Program-made: the position numbers and the translations under genes
In this document: one piece after another, positions 26,244-34,619 of the stretch
Layout of the letters: each line of letters begins with the position of its first letter
Numbering within the stretch: position 1 is the stretch's first letter
DNA from: Phaeobacter sp. 22II1-1F12B
Lineage (GTDB): Bacteria; Pseudomonadota; Alphaproteobacteria; Rhodobacterales; Rhodobacteraceae
Assembly (NCBI RefSeq): GCF_002210165.1
Contig: NZ_AQQP01000005.1
Span: 186,001-250,000, forward strand
Length of the DNA stretch: 64,000 nucleotides
Direction: 5' to 3'
The notes under the pieces: generated by a model
The model's database searches: none
The model's input: only the letters and a program-made list of their open reading frames with translations
Told to the model about the DNA's origin: nothing

Positions 26244-26882
26244 ATGCTGACCGCGATAATCGACTATGAAAGTGGAAACCTGCATTCAGCAGAAAAGGCG
26301 TTCCAGCGTATGGCGCGCGAAGCCGATGCGGGCGATGTCATCGTGACGGACAAGGCCGAAATTGTCGCCAAGGCAGATCGGATCGTTCTGCCCGGTGACG
26401 GGGCCTTTCCTGCCTGTGCGTCATCTCTGCGCGGTCATTCCGGCTTGTTCGACGCGCTTGTGGAGGCTGTCGAGGTCAAAGGCAGGCCGTTTCTCGGCAT
26501 CTGCGTCGGCATGCAGTTGATGGCGACCGTCGGCCGCGAATACGAAGATACCAAGGGGCTGGACTGGGTCGCAGGCGAGGTCATCAAGATCAAGCCGGCG
26601 GACCCGGATTTGAAAGTGCCACACATGGGGTGGAATGACCTAGTGATCGACGGGGAACACCCGATTTTCGACGGCGTCTCGACCGGCGAGCACGCGTATT
26701 TCGTGCATTCCTATCACTTTGTTGTCTCGGACAAGATGCAACGCCTCGCACATGTGGATTACGGTGGCGAGGTAACGGCAATCGTAGGACGTGACACCAT
26801 GCTCGGCATGCAGTTCCATCCGGAGAAAAGCCAGCAGACCGGACTGAGGTTCATTTCGAACTTCCTGCGCTGGCGCCCCTGA
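26244..26882 (+). CDS. hisH: imidazole glycerol phosphate synthase, glutamine amidotransferase subunit
   Basis: A 212-residue class I glutaminase that feeds ammonia to HisF. The nucleophile is C87 in FLGICVGMQLM, and the His-Glu pair is in GMQFHPEKSQQTG near the C-terminus. ATG 26244 is preferred to the in-frame TTG at 26226; GGGAAGAG lies just upstream. Its partner hisF is about 1.8 kb downstream, separated by hisA and two minus-strand genes. Confidence 0.95.
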   Translation: MLTAIIDYESGNLHSAEKAFQRMAREADAGDVIVTDKAEIVAKADRIVLPGDGAFPACASSLRGHSGLFDALVEAVEVKGRPFLGICVGMQLMATVGREYEDTKGLDWVAGEVIKIKPADPDLKVPHMGWNDLVIDGEHPIFDGVSTGEHAYFVHSYHFVVSDKMQRLAHVDYGGEVTAIVGRDTMLGMQFHPEKSQQTGLRFISNFLRWRP

Positions 26883-26891
26883 CTGGGGGCG

Positions 26892-27278
26892 CTAGTCGAC
26901 CCGCTTCCATGTCTGTTTTGAGCAGATGAGTCCGCCGGCAACGCAGCCGCGCAACGCGAGACTATCGCCTTCAAGTGCCATTTTCCCGATGTAGATCTTG
27001 TCGTTTGACGGTCGCCAGACCTTTCCGGCGTAGGTTCCGTCGCCATTTGGGACCATGTCTATCACGACAGTTTTTCCGAGGTTGGGAGAGGCATATTCGC
27101 CCTGTTCGTTGAAGGTCTTTACGAACACGCCGCAGATCGCTTTGCCGCAGGGTGACATCTCGACAATCGCGTAAGCCCCTGCGTCAACCTCGGTCTGCCA
27201 ACGGCCCTCGATCGGGTCGGCCAGGGCAACACCCGTTCCTGCAAGAAAAGCCAACACACCGGCAATCAAATGTTTCAT
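26892..27278 (-). CDS. DUF2147 family exported protein
   Basis: A 128-residue protein with a Sec signal peptide (1-20, ends ALA-D) and a DUF2147 lipocalin-like body: GRWQTEVDAGAYAIVEMSP, CGKAICG, WRPSNDKIYIG, LRGCVAGGLICSKQTWKR. Four cysteines probably form disulfides in the periplasm. The function of the family is not established. ATG 27278 is chosen because a GAGAGGTG box precedes it. It lies on the opposite strand inside the his gene run. Confidence 0.85.
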   Translation of the reverse strand: MKHLIAGVLAFLAGTGVALADPIEGRWQTEVDAGAYAIVEMSPCGKAICGVFVKTFNEQGEYASPNLGKTVVIDMVPNGDGTYAGKVWRPSNDKIYIGKMALEGDSLALRGCVAGGLICSKQTWKRVD

Positions 27279-27434
27279 TTTCACCTCTCCCCTTTGCCGC
27301 AACATCCCCGAGCTTTCATCCGCGATCAAGTCAGAAGGTTCCGCGGCGTTGCAATTCGTGAAACGGTTGTGCATAGCACCCGGACCTCGGTCTGCTTTGC
27401 GAGGTGAGACGATGCGAACCTTCAGGAAGACGAC

Positions 27435-28157
27435 ATGATTCTCTATCCGGCAATTGATCTGAAAGATGGCGCGGCCGTACGGCTATTGCGCGGAGACATG
27501 GAAAAGGCGACCGTGTTCAATACCGATCCTGCGGCGCAGGCGCTCAGCTTTGTGGAGGCCGGGTGTCAGTGGCTGCACCTTGTTGACCTGAACGGTGCCT
27601 TTGAAGGCAAGCCGGTCAATGCTGGCGCTGTGGAAGCAATACTCAAGAGCTGTAATGTACCGGCGCAGCTGGGCGGCGGCATCCGCGACATGGCGACAAT
27701 CGAAAACTGGATCGATTGCGGCCTCGCCCGTGTTATCCTTGGGACGGTTGCCGTCGAGGACCCTTCGCTTGTGAAACAGGCCGCCAAGGAATTTCCGGGA
27801 CAGGTGGCGGTGGGGATCGATGCGCGCAACGGCAAGGTCGCTACACGCGGCTGGGCCGAAGAGACCGACGTTAGCGCCACGGAACTTGCAAAATCCTTTG
27901 AAGATGCGGGTGTAGCCGCGATCATTTATACGGACATCAACCGCGATGGTGCCATGCAGGGACCTAACGTGGAAACGACAATGGAACTGGCGAATGCGGT
28001 TTCCATTCCTGTCATCGCCTCCGGAGGCGTGAGCTCGCTGGCTGATCTGAAAGCGCTTCGCGATTGCGGTGCCAAGCTGGATGGGGCGATCTCGGGAAGG
28101 GCCTTGTACGACGGGGCACTGGATCTCGCCGAAGCGATCAAGTTGCTGAACGAGTAA
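27435..28157 (+). CDS. hisA: ProFAR isomerase (1-(5-phosphoribosyl)-5-[(5-phosphoribosylamino)methylideneamino]imidazole-4-carboxamide isomerase)
   Basis: A 240-residue (beta-alpha)8 barrel. Catalytic D8 is in YPAIDLKDG, and the second aspartate (about D130) is in [10 protein letters not shown]. Phosphate-binding loops LGGGIRD and ASGGVSS are present. This is step four of histidine biosynthesis. It is followed at 23 bases by a convergent small gene. Confidence 0.96.
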   Translation: MILYPAIDLKDGAAVRLLRGDMEKATVFNTDPAAQALSFVEAGCQWLHLVDLNGAFEGKPVNAGAVEAILKSCNVPAQLGGGIRDMATIENWIDCGLARVILGTVAVEDPSLVKQAAKEFPGQVAVGIDARNGKVATRGWAEETDVSATELAKSFEDAGVAAIIYTDINRDGAMQGPNVETTMELANAVSIPVIASGGVSSLADLKALRDCGAKLDGAISGRALYDGALDLAEAIKLLNE

Positions 28158-28180
28158 GTCTGCGTTCCTCTATAACCCAG

Positions 28181-28597
28181 TCAGGCGGCCATCGGCAGAT
28201 CGTCTTCTCCCTGCCGATAGGCCAGATTGAAACGGACCCAGACTTCGCCGCTTTCATCCGATTCCATCGTTGCAACGATCGTGGGCACCAGAACAAAATC
28301 TTGTGGGTTTCTGGCAAACCCCGACAAGCTGCCCGCACGGAACGCGATTTGTGCCGACGCTGGGGTGTTGAATGACGTAGCGGGATGTTTCCCAGACGGA
28401 TGCCCAACCATGTGCGCGCCTGCGGCAGCTACAGATTTTTGAAGGCGATCCATGGTTTCAGGCACTGAACCCTCGGTAATGAACACCTCGAGTTCACAGC
28501 TTTTCGGATTGGCCATGACGGCAAGAACAGTCTCAATCAGGTCGTTTTCCATGTTCGAACAAGCCTCGGATAGTTTCTTGATTGCATTATTCTTCAT
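28181..28597 (-). CDS. conserved-looking hypothetical protein between hisA and hisF
   Basis: A 138-residue soluble protein of unrecognised family. It has no signal peptide or membrane segment and ends close to the hisA stop. The N-terminal 35 residues are helical and charged ([18 protein letters not shown]); the rest looks mixed alpha/beta. An in-frame TTG two codons earlier exists. Codon use resembles the neighbours, and no other frame here is better. It is probably a real gene, but I cannot give a function. Confidence 0.6.
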   Translation of the reverse strand: MKNNAIKKLSEACSNMENDLIETVLAVMANPKSCELEVFITEGSVPETMDRLQKSVAAAGAHMVGHPSGKHPATSFNTPASAQIAFRAGSLSGFARNPQDFVLVPTIVATMESDESGEVWVRFNLAYRQGEDDLPMAA

Positions 28598-28693
28598 GCT
28601 CAAAACGGCTTGCCTGTGGAAAACGTTCCAATGCAGGTGGTTGACATTGCCGTGACGGGACGGTCAAGCAGGGCAAAACCCTCAAGGTACAGT

Positions 28694-29455
28694 ATGCTCA
28701 AGACACGCATCATCCCCTGCCTCGATGTCGCCGACGGGCGGGTCGTAAAAGGTGTCAATTTCGTCGAGTTACGGGACGCCGGGGATCCGGTCGAATCCGC
28801 CAAGGCCTATGATGCGGCCGGGGCAGACGAGCTGTGTTTTCTCGACATTCACGCGACGCACGAAAACCGGGGCACGATGTTCGATGTGGTCCGCCGAACT
28901 GCCGAACAATGCTATATTCCGCTGACCGTCGGTGGTGGTGTCAGAACCCGCGAAGACGTCCGCGATCTGCTCTTGGCCGGCGCTGACAAGGTATCTTTCA
29001 ACTCGGCTGCGGTCGCGCGTCCGGAAGTCATCGCCGAGGCATCGGCCCACTTTGGCAGCCAATGTATCGTCGTGGCCATCGACGCAAAAACCGTAGCGCC
29101 TGGCCGCTGGGAGATTTTCACCCATGGTGGACGTCGCCCTACTGGCATCGATGCCGTGGAATTCGCCCGTCTGGTCGAGGAAAAGGGCGCCGGCGAAATC
29201 CTTTTGACCTCCATGGACAGGGACGGTACCCGAGCTGGGTTTAACCTCCCCCTGACCAAGGCCATTTCCGATGCGGTTGATATTCCGGTCATCGCATCTG
29301 GCGGTGTTGGTACACTCGATCACCTCGTCGAAGGCGTCACACTTGGGGGTGCAAGCGCCGTCCTCGCAGCATCCATTTTCCACTTTGGGGATTTTACAAT
29401 TGCAGAGGCGAAACAGCACATGGCCGATGCAGGTATACCGATGAGGCTGACATGA
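28694..29455 (+). CDS. hisF: imidazole glycerol phosphate synthase, cyclase subunit
   Basis: A 253-residue barrel enzyme that closes the imidazole ring using ammonia from HisH. Catalytic D11 is in [15 protein letters not shown] and the second aspartate is in [10 protein letters not shown] (about 130). Phosphate loops VGGGVRT and ASGGVG are visible. ATG 28694 is chosen from homology, with AAGG upstream. The stop overlaps hisE by four bases (ATGA). Confidence 0.97.
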   Translation: MLKTRIIPCLDVADGRVVKGVNFVELRDAGDPVESAKAYDAAGADELCFLDIHATHENRGTMFDVVRRTAEQCYIPLTVGGGVRTREDVRDLLLAGADKVSFNSAAVARPEVIAEASAHFGSQCIVVAIDAKTVAPGRWEIFTHGGRRPTGIDAVEFARLVEEKGAGEILLTSMDRDGTRAGFNLPLTKAISDAVDIPVIASGGVGTLDHLVEGVTLGGASAVLAASIFHFGDFTIAEAKQHMADAGIPMRLT

Positions 29456-29787
29456 GTGTTCTGGAGGAACTTGGCGCAACGATATCGGAACGGCGTAACG
29501 CCTCTCCGGATAGCAGTTGGACAGCGCGTCTGCTTGCAAGCGGCCCTGAGAAATGTGCCGAAAAGTTCGGAGAGGAAGCCGTTGAAGCCATTATCGAAGC
29601 CGTAAAGGGCGATAAGGCACGTCTGACAGCAGAGGCGGCCGATGTTCTATACCACCTGCTAGTCATGCTGGCTTCGCGGGATGTGACCCTTGAGGCGGTT
29701 CTGGCGGAACTGGAGCGTCGGCAATCGCAAAGCGGCATTTCCGAAAAAGCGTCCCGGGCTACGGAACATCCCGACCAAGAAAATTAA
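29452..29787 (+). CDS. hisE: phosphoribosyl-ATP pyrophosphatase
   Basis: A 111-residue MazG-like pyrophosphohydrolase, step two of histidine biosynthesis. The metal-binding helices show [14 protein letters not shown] and [13 protein letters not shown]. It is separate from HisI, as is usual in alphaproteobacteria. It is translationally coupled to hisF and ends inside a hairpin (29775-29797) whose loop is the stop codon. Confidence 0.94.
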   Translation: MSVLEELGATISERRNASPDSSWTARLLASGPEKCAEKFGEEAVEAIIEAVKGDKARLTAEAADVLYHLLVMLASRDVTLEAVLAELERRQSQSGISEKASRATEHPDQEN

Positions 29788-29819
29788 ATTTTCTTGGGAA
29801 ATTTCTGAACAGAAATTTC
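29775..29819. terminator. two adjacent perfect hairpins at the end of hisE
   Basis: CCAAGAAAAT-TAA-ATTTTCTTGG (29775-29797) and GAAATTTCTG-AA-CAGAAATTTC (29798-29819) are two perfect inverted repeats in direct contact. Both are A+T rich. They lie between convergent hisE (+) and the CoA-binding gene (-), so a bidirectional terminator is likely. The first loop is the hisE stop codon. Confidence 0.6.
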
Positions 29820-29825
29820 AAACCG

Positions 29826-30296
29826 CTAAAGTTTGGAAGAAATGATCCCGGTGGCAAAGCCGCCCATGCGTAATTCGCCGAATAGCCGCTGGTACTCGAT
29901 CTTGGGACAGCGATCCTGGATCACCGTTACACCACGGTCTTCGGCCTTTTGCGCCGCATCCGGGTTGGTGACCCCGATTTGCATCCAGATGGCTTTCAAT
30001 GCCGGAAACTGGTCGAGGGATTCGTCGACAATGGGCGGCACGGCTTCTGAGCGACGGAAAATATCGACCATGTCTACCGGCCGATCGATATCAGAGAGCG
30101 ATCCGATGACGGTCTTCCCAAAGAGTGTTTCGCCCGCGTGCCCGGGGTTCACCGGAATGACATCGTAGCCTTTGAGCGAGAGGTAACGTGCCACGTAATA
30201 GCTGGGACGCACCGGATTGGCCGAAACGCCGACGACGGCAATAACGCGCACGCTGGTCAACACGGACTTGAGAAATTCGTCGCTGTAATCTGTCAT
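29826..30296 (-). CDS. CoA-binding protein (YccU-like)
   Basis: A 156-residue single CoA-binding Rossmann domain: VIAVVGVSANPVRPSYYVARYL (about 18-39), VIPVNPGHAGETLFG and IWMQIGVTNPDAAQKAEDRG. The family resembles the N-terminal domain of succinyl-CoA synthetase alpha and acyl-CoA synthetases, but lacks catalytic domains. Its cellular role is not known. ATG 30296 fits the domain start; the in-frame ATG at 30419 would read through the upstream terminator hairpin. Confidence 0.88.
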   Translation of the reverse strand: MTDYSDEFLKSVLTSVRVIAVVGVSANPVRPSYYVARYLSLKGYDVIPVNPGHAGETLFGKTVIGSLSDIDRPVDMVDIFRRSEAVPPIVDESLDQFPALKAIWMQIGVTNPDAAQKAEDRGVTVIQDRCPKIEYQRLFGELRMGGFATGIISSKL

Positions 30297-30321
30297 GGTG
30301 AAACTGCTACCCTGATCCTGA

Positions 30322-30356
30322 GAAAGAAAAAAGCGCCCAAAGCGAACTTTGGGCGC
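30322..30356 (-). terminator. rho-independent terminator downstream of the YHS gene
   Basis: A perfect 10-bp stem (30333-30342 with 30347-30356) with a four-base loop is followed on the minus strand by TTTTTTCTTTC (about 30322-30332). It lies between the YHS-protein gene and the CoA-binding gene and would end the former transcript. Confidence 0.8.
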
Positions 30357-30468
30357 GAGGTACGGAACGAGGGACAGTAAAATGATGCGCAGGAGTTCCG
30401 GCCTGCGATCACTGGACAAATAAGCAACATATTCGACAAAAAAAGACCGGATCGCGAAACTGTGAGAA

Positions 30469-30912
30469 TCAGCGTTTGTACAACGCCGGCCAGTTCAGGT
30501 TCGCTTTCTGGATATTAGCCTCGGACTCCTGCGACCATTCCCGAAGGATATGTTCGTCGTGCATGACGTAAAGTCGACCGCCGACAATCCGCCAGGCATG
30601 TGGATCACCTGAAACCAGCAAGCCGCGAGAAACGCCATAGGCGCAGTGGCCGCCATAACGCGGCGCGTAGGCTCGTGGGTTAGATTCGAATCGCTGCAGG
30701 TTTTCGGTGCTGGCAAAATACCAGATCGCGCCTTTCCACATGATTTTCTTGTCGGAATGACCTCGTGTCGCCTGATGTCGCGTGAAATACGCGACCGTAT
30801 CGTATCCCTGAAGCGCCACGCCATTAGGCGCATGGTAGGCCGACTGCTCCGCCAGTCCTGGTCGAACCAGTCCAAACAGGATCACGGTAATCATTATCGC
30901 AAGGACGCGCAT
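30469..30912 (-). CDS. exported YHS-domain protein
   Basis: A 147-residue protein with a signal peptide (1-21, ends GLA-E) and a YHS-type domain: GVALQGYDTVAYFTRHQATRG, then IWYFASTENLQRFESNPRAYAPRYGGHCAYGVS. YHS domains are thought to bind metal and occur in copper or haem-related proteins. An AGAGGTG box supports ATG 30912. It stands alone with its own terminator downstream. Confidence 0.87.
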   Translation of the reverse strand: MRVLAIMITVILFGLVRPGLAEQSAYHAPNGVALQGYDTVAYFTRHQATRGHSDKKIMWKGAIWYFASTENLQRFESNPRAYAPRYGGHCAYGVSRGLLVSGDPHAWRIVGGRLYVMHDEHILREWSQESEANIQKANLNWPALYKR

Positions 30913-31085
30913 CGGGTTCACCTCTGTCTTTGACCACAAGATGCTCGCTTGTTCGCAACCTGGGAAGGCCGGTTACGATGATGTGACCCTCGTCCAAAGC
31001 GCTTGTGAACTTTGTTACACGGTCACCGTCACTCCCGACCAATGCGTGACAGCCGCTGCAATCTTATGACAACTGGCTGCTCGCC

Positions 31086-31856
31086 TCAGTGCAGCGTGGC
31101 ATAAAGCGCCACCGCAGCGGCATTGGAAACGTTGAGAGAACCGAACGCCCCGGCGGCAGGGATCCGGACAAGCATGTCCACGGTTTCCTTCGTCTTTTGC
31201 CGTAACCCCGGCCCTTCCGCGCCCAACACAAGGGCGACGGGCCTGTCCCCGTTGCTTGCAAGCGCCTCCCCAACGGTCTGCTCCGCCTCACCATCGAGCC
31301 CCAGCACCAGATACCCGACGCCCTGCAACTCAACGATGGCATCAGCGAGGTTTCGCACTTTCAAATAGGGTTGTCGCTCAAGCGCTCCGCTGGCTGTCTT
31401 GGCCAAAGCGCCGGTTTCCGGCGCAGAATGATGCCGCGTGCCGATAACAGCGCTGGCCCCCAACACTTCCGCGCTTCTCAGAATCGCCCCAACGTTATGC
31501 GGGTCCGTTACCCGATCGAGGAGAATCAGCCGTGGCACCTCGGCGCCGATCGCCACATCCATCAAATTGCCCCAGTTCAGCGGTTTCACTTCAAGAGCTG
31601 CCCCCTGATGCACGGAACCGGGATCTATAGGTGCGGAAAATTTCCGGGGGTCCGCCTGCTCCACAGTGACACCGGACTGGGCAATCGCATCTTCAAGCTT
31701 GTCCTGCGCGTTCTTTGTGACGATCAGGCGCAGCTTTTCCCGCTTGGGGTTCAGCAAGGCATCGCGCACCGCATGCAGACCGAACAGCCACACAGTTTCG
31801 GCCGCCGCCGCCTTTTTGGCCTGCTCCTTTTCGACCACCCACTTAGGTTTTTTCAT
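31086..31856 (-). CDS. rlmB: 23S rRNA (guanosine-2'-O)-methyltransferase, RlmB/TrmH family
   Basis: A 256-residue SPOUT methyltransferase. The N-terminal substrate-binding domain (about 20-95) begins WLFGLHAVRDALL. Family motifs are LDRVTDPHNVGAILRSAE (motif 1), LVLGAEGPGLR (motif 2) and SLNVSNAAAVALY (motif 3, at the SAM-binding knot). The target is normally G2251 of 23S rRNA. It is divergent from the tRNA-Tyr gene. Confidence 0.92.
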   Translation of the reverse strand: MKKPKWVVEKEQAKKAAAAETVWLFGLHAVRDALLNPKREKLRLIVTKNAQDKLEDAIAQSGVTVEQADPRKFSAPIDPGSVHQGAALEVKPLNWGNLMDVAIGAEVPRLILLDRVTDPHNVGAILRSAEVLGASAVIGTRHHSAPETGALAKTASGALERQPYLKVRNLADAIVELQGVGYLVLGLDGEAEQTVGEALASNGDRPVALVLGAEGPGLRQKTKETVDMLVRIPAAGAFGSLNVSNAAAVALYATLH

Positions 31857-31980
31857 AGCTATTCTCCCTGCGCTCCAGGCTTTTTTCAGGATACGTCATT
31901 TGGCCGGATTTTCCTGTTGACGCCTCTAGAGTGCGCTTGTAATCACGCCCCCACGTCGGAAGCAATGTGCATCCGACAGT

Positions 31981-32064
31981 GGGCGACAGGCCGCAAGGTG
32001 TGGCAGGGGACTGTAACTCCCTCGCGGAGACGCACGCCTGGTTCGATTCCAGGGTCGCCCACCA
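31981..32064 (+). tRNA. tRNA-Tyr (anticodon GTA)
   Basis: A class II tRNA: acceptor stem GGGCGAC (31981-31987) with GTCGCCC (32054-32060), anticodon stem GGGGA/TCCCT enclosing loop CTGTAAC with anticodon GTA, a variable arm, and T-arm CCTGG-TTCGATT-CCAGG. Discriminator A is at 32061 and CCA is encoded at 32062-32064. Confidence 0.95.
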
Positions 32065-32236
32065 TTTCCTCCTATTTTCCAGCGCTGAAGCCCACCCTGC
32101 CCCTTAGCAGCCTGCCTATTTGCCACAGATATATCCGGCAATCGGCAAAGACGCCGGAAATCAAAGTCAAAAATTGACGGGACCCCGACGGTTCAGTATC
32201 GGAAACAGACCGCTATCGGCAGTTCTGGAGGTGGTC

Positions 32237-33112
32237 ATGAAGGTTATTCTTCACGCTGGCGCACATCACACGGACAGCGACCGGCTGCTCAAGTGCCTGC
32301 TGAAGAACAAGCAGGAGTTTTCCCGGAACGGAATCGCGGTGCCGGGCCCCGGAAAATATCGAACGCTGATCAAGGAATCCTTCATTGCCCTGGATTCCGC
32401 CGCCCCAGCCGATGACGCTAGGGACGTGATCGTCGACGCCATACTCGACGAAGAAAAAGCCGACCGCCTGATTCTGTCCAATACCCATTTTTTCGGATCG
32501 CCCCGGTTCGCCTTGGGCGACGGCAAGCTCTACCCCTTGGCCACCCGGAGGTTGCGACAGGCACAGCAGTTGTTTGCAGGAGACAGTCTTGAACTGTTCC
32601 TGGCCATCTGCAATCCCGCGACCTTTCTGCCAAATGTGATGAGCAACGCCTCAAAGCGACAGCAGCAGGATCTGCTACTCAACAATCCGGCAAGAGAAAT
32701 CCGGTGGAGCGATATGCTAACGCAGATCCGTTCTATCCTCCCGGATCTTCAGGTGACGGTCTGGTGCTATGAGGACTCGCCGTTTATCTGGTCCGACATC
32801 CTGAAAAGCTTTGCTGGCTTGACGAATGCGAAGAACCTGAAAGGTCGGTTCGACCTGTTGGATGACATCATGTCCGAAGCAGGTCTCAAACGGCTTCGCG
32901 CCTACCTTGCGTCCAAACCCGAACTCACCGACCGTCAGATCACCAAGGTGATCGCCGCTTTTCTCGAAAAGTACGCCATTCCGGAAGCCATCGAAGAAGA
33001 ACTGGACCTGCCGGGCTGGACTGATGAACTGGTCGATGAATTGACGTTTCTTTATGACCACGACGTTTCAAAGATCGCCCAGATAGACGGCATCCGTTTT
33101 CTGACACCCTGA
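32237..33112 (+). CDS. hypothetical protein with a sulfotransferase-like N-terminus
   Basis: A 291-residue cytoplasmic protein. The start MKVILHAGAHHTDSDRLLK resembles the first strand and phosphate loop of sulfotransferases (pattern H-x-G-x-H-K-T-G-T), but the glycine-threonine part is replaced by HTDSD, so PAPS binding is doubtful. The rest (for example ILSNTHFFGSPRFA and VTVWCYEDSPFIW) fits a Rossmann-like alpha/beta fold. A GGAGGTGG box at 32227-32234 supports ATG 32237 over an earlier in-frame ATG at 32120. It stands alone after tRNA-Tyr. I cannot assign a function. Confidence 0.65.
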   Translation: MKVILHAGAHHTDSDRLLKCLLKNKQEFSRNGIAVPGPGKYRTLIKESFIALDSAAPADDARDVIVDAILDEEKADRLILSNTHFFGSPRFALGDGKLYPLATRRLRQAQQLFAGDSLELFLAICNPATFLPNVMSNASKRQQQDLLLNNPAREIRWSDMLTQIRSILPDLQVTVWCYEDSPFIWSDILKSFAGLTNAKNLKGRFDLLDDIMSEAGLKRLRAYLASKPELTDRQITKVIAAFLEKYAIPEAIEEELDLPGWTDELVDELTFLYDHDVSKIAQIDGIRFLTP

Positions 33113-33289
33113 TCGGGATGGCAGTTGCGCGTGCTCTCCGCACGCATGAAAAGCCTCCTCGCAGGTACTCGCTAAATCATCCGCTGCCCTGCCGGTCAGA
33201 CGAAACAGGGTAGTTCGCGACTGGCAACGGCACGCCGAATGATCGGCGACAGACAATCACTCGCCGGATGACCACTAAGGAACCCTCAA

Positions 33290-33319
33290 CAAAAAACGGG
33301 CCCCGTTTCCGAGACCCGT
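33290..33319 (-). terminator. rho-independent terminator of gapR
   Basis: A 10-bp stem (33310-33319 with 33296-33305, two G-U pairs) with a GAAA tetraloop is followed on the minus strand by a run of T from 33296 down to 33291. It is 47 bases past the gapR stop. The rest of the 253-base gap 33113-33365 shows nothing else I can name. Confidence 0.75.
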
Positions 33320-33365
33320 CGTCAACACTCCTAGCTAAGGCAAATGCGCCTTGAGGGCACAAGCC

Positions 33366-33617
33366 TCAGCTCATGCCCAGCGCTTCCTTGTACATTTCGA
33401 TCACGGCCTCTTCTTCGGCAATGTCATCCTTGTCGCGTTTTCTCAGCGCGATGATCTTGCGGAGCGCCTTGACGTCGTAACCACGACCTTTTGCCTCGGC
33501 GAAAACTTCCTTGATCTGCTCGGCAATATCTTTCTTTTCCTGCTCCAGCCGTTCGGCGCGTTCCACGAACTGCCGCAATTCACCTGCGGTTACGGAATAG
33601 GTAGTATCTTCGCTCAT
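33366..33617 (-). CDS. gapR: GapR family nucleoid-associated protein (DUF2312)
   Basis: An 83-residue, highly charged helical protein: coiled-coil FVERAERLEQEKKDIAEQIK (about 17-36), then EVFAEAKGRGYDVKALRKII and IALRKRDKDDIAEEEAVI. This matches GapR, the alphaproteobacterial protein that binds overtwisted AT-rich DNA ahead of polymerases and helps topoisomerases (worked out in Caulobacter). Length and layout agree with the family. It is single and has its own terminator. Confidence 0.93.
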   Translation of the reverse strand: MSEDTTYSVTAGELRQFVERAERLEQEKKDIAEQIKEVFAEAKGRGYDVKALRKIIALRKRDKDDIAEEEAVIEMYKEALGMS

Positions 33618-33874
33618 GCTGGTCCTCTGCCTCTACGGGTCCAATTTATCTCGGGCGTTCCCACCCGCCGCGACTGTCGAATACGAAGGACCGCGCATGG
33701 TGCCGCCCCTGTTCTCACCCGGGCCTACAAATTCAGGCCCGCCGCATCGCCAATTCCAACAATTCGGATACCGGCAGCGATGACGTTTCGCAAGTCAGGA
33801 TCAGCAGTTGCGACAAGCTTGCGCCAAACGCCCTGATCCGCTAGGCGAACGCTGGATAAATGCAGGAGTTCGTC

Positions 33875-34093
33875 ATGTTTGAGATCATGATCTGGGGCGG
33901 TGCGGCTCTTTCGCTGGCAGGGTTGGCAGGGCTGATCTGGTGCATCTTCCGGGTTGCACGCGCCCGCAGGGCGGGGCTCAGCGAAACCGAACTCCGCGCA
34001 GCCGTGGCTGCGGTTCTGCCCCTCAACCTTGGGGCACTTTGTCTGTCCGTCATTGGTTTGATGCTTGTCGTGGTTGGCGTGATCCTTAGCTGA
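33875..34093 (+). CDS. small membrane protein, two transmembrane segments
   Basis: A 72-residue protein with two hydrophobic helices (about 5-27 and 50-70) joined by a basic then acidic loop (RVARARRAGLSETELRAAVA). AGGAG at 33864-33868 lies 6 bases before ATG 33875. The positive loop suggests an N-out, C-out topology. The family is not recognised. It is convergent with the next small gene. Confidence 0.7.
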   Translation: MFEIMIWGGAALSLAGLAGLIWCIFRVARARRAGLSETELRAAVAAVLPLNLGALCLSVIGLMLVVVGVILS

Positions 34094-34117
34094 TCACGCC
34101 GGTGCCGCCCCCACAGA

Positions 34118-34333
34118 TCAGAGCGGCATATTGTCAAAGCGGCTTTCAATAGCCTCGTCCAGCAGAACCGCGTTGAGATTGCGAAGACGTGCCGGAACAT
34201 GTTGTCCGCTACGATCGAGACGTTCCAGCACGCGGCTAAGCTGAGGCTGCAACTCAAGCCGTTTAGCCCCTCTTGATGCGACAATGGTCGCTTCCAGTTG
34301 CCGTGCGGTCTGAGATAGTTCCTGATCGGTCAT
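34118..34333 (-). CDS. small conserved-looking cytoplasmic protein
   Basis: A 71-residue soluble helical protein (MTDQELSQTARQLEATIVAS at the start; LERLDRSGQHVP in the middle; ends FDNMPL). A strong GGGGAGGAAG box precedes ATG 34333; a longer in-frame start at 34384 lacks this support. The family is not recognised. Confidence 0.65.
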   Translation of the reverse strand: MTDQELSQTARQLEATIVASRGAKRLELQPQLSRVLERLDRSGQHVPARLRNLNAVLLDEAIESRFDNMPL

Positions 34334-34486
34334 GTCTTCCTCCCCTTTTAACATTTGCCTTGCCCCTCCTCTGGCAAACCTCATGTCGCCTGCACCTTAG
34401 CATAGCGGTTTGAGATTTCGCGCCTTGATTTGTGACGCGCTGCGCATCGGCGAAATCCCGGCTATAAGGCGATATACTACAAAGTA

Positions 34487-34598
34487 TTAACGGACCTTTA
34501 ATCGGAATTCGCGAGGTGACGCCACCCCGCGTCAGCGCTTTAAATTTCACCATGCGCCGAATCATGGTTGAAACATATTCACAAAATAATATATGTTT
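34487..34598. promoter_or_regulatory. CtrA-like box and two inverted repeats upstream of the sulfur operon
   Basis: TTAA-N7-TTAA (34487-34501) matches the full CtrA consensus of alphaproteobacteria. Further down lie two back-to-back inverted repeats: ACCATG-N8-CATGGT (34549-34568) and AAACATAT-N12-ATATGTTT (34571-34598). The hydrolase start is at 34620. The last repeat is a plausible operator overlapping the promoter. The intergenic stretch 34334-34619 shows no gene. The binding proteins are inferred, not known. Confidence 0.45.
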
Positions 34599-34619
34599 GA
34601 CGAAAGATGGAGATCGCTC

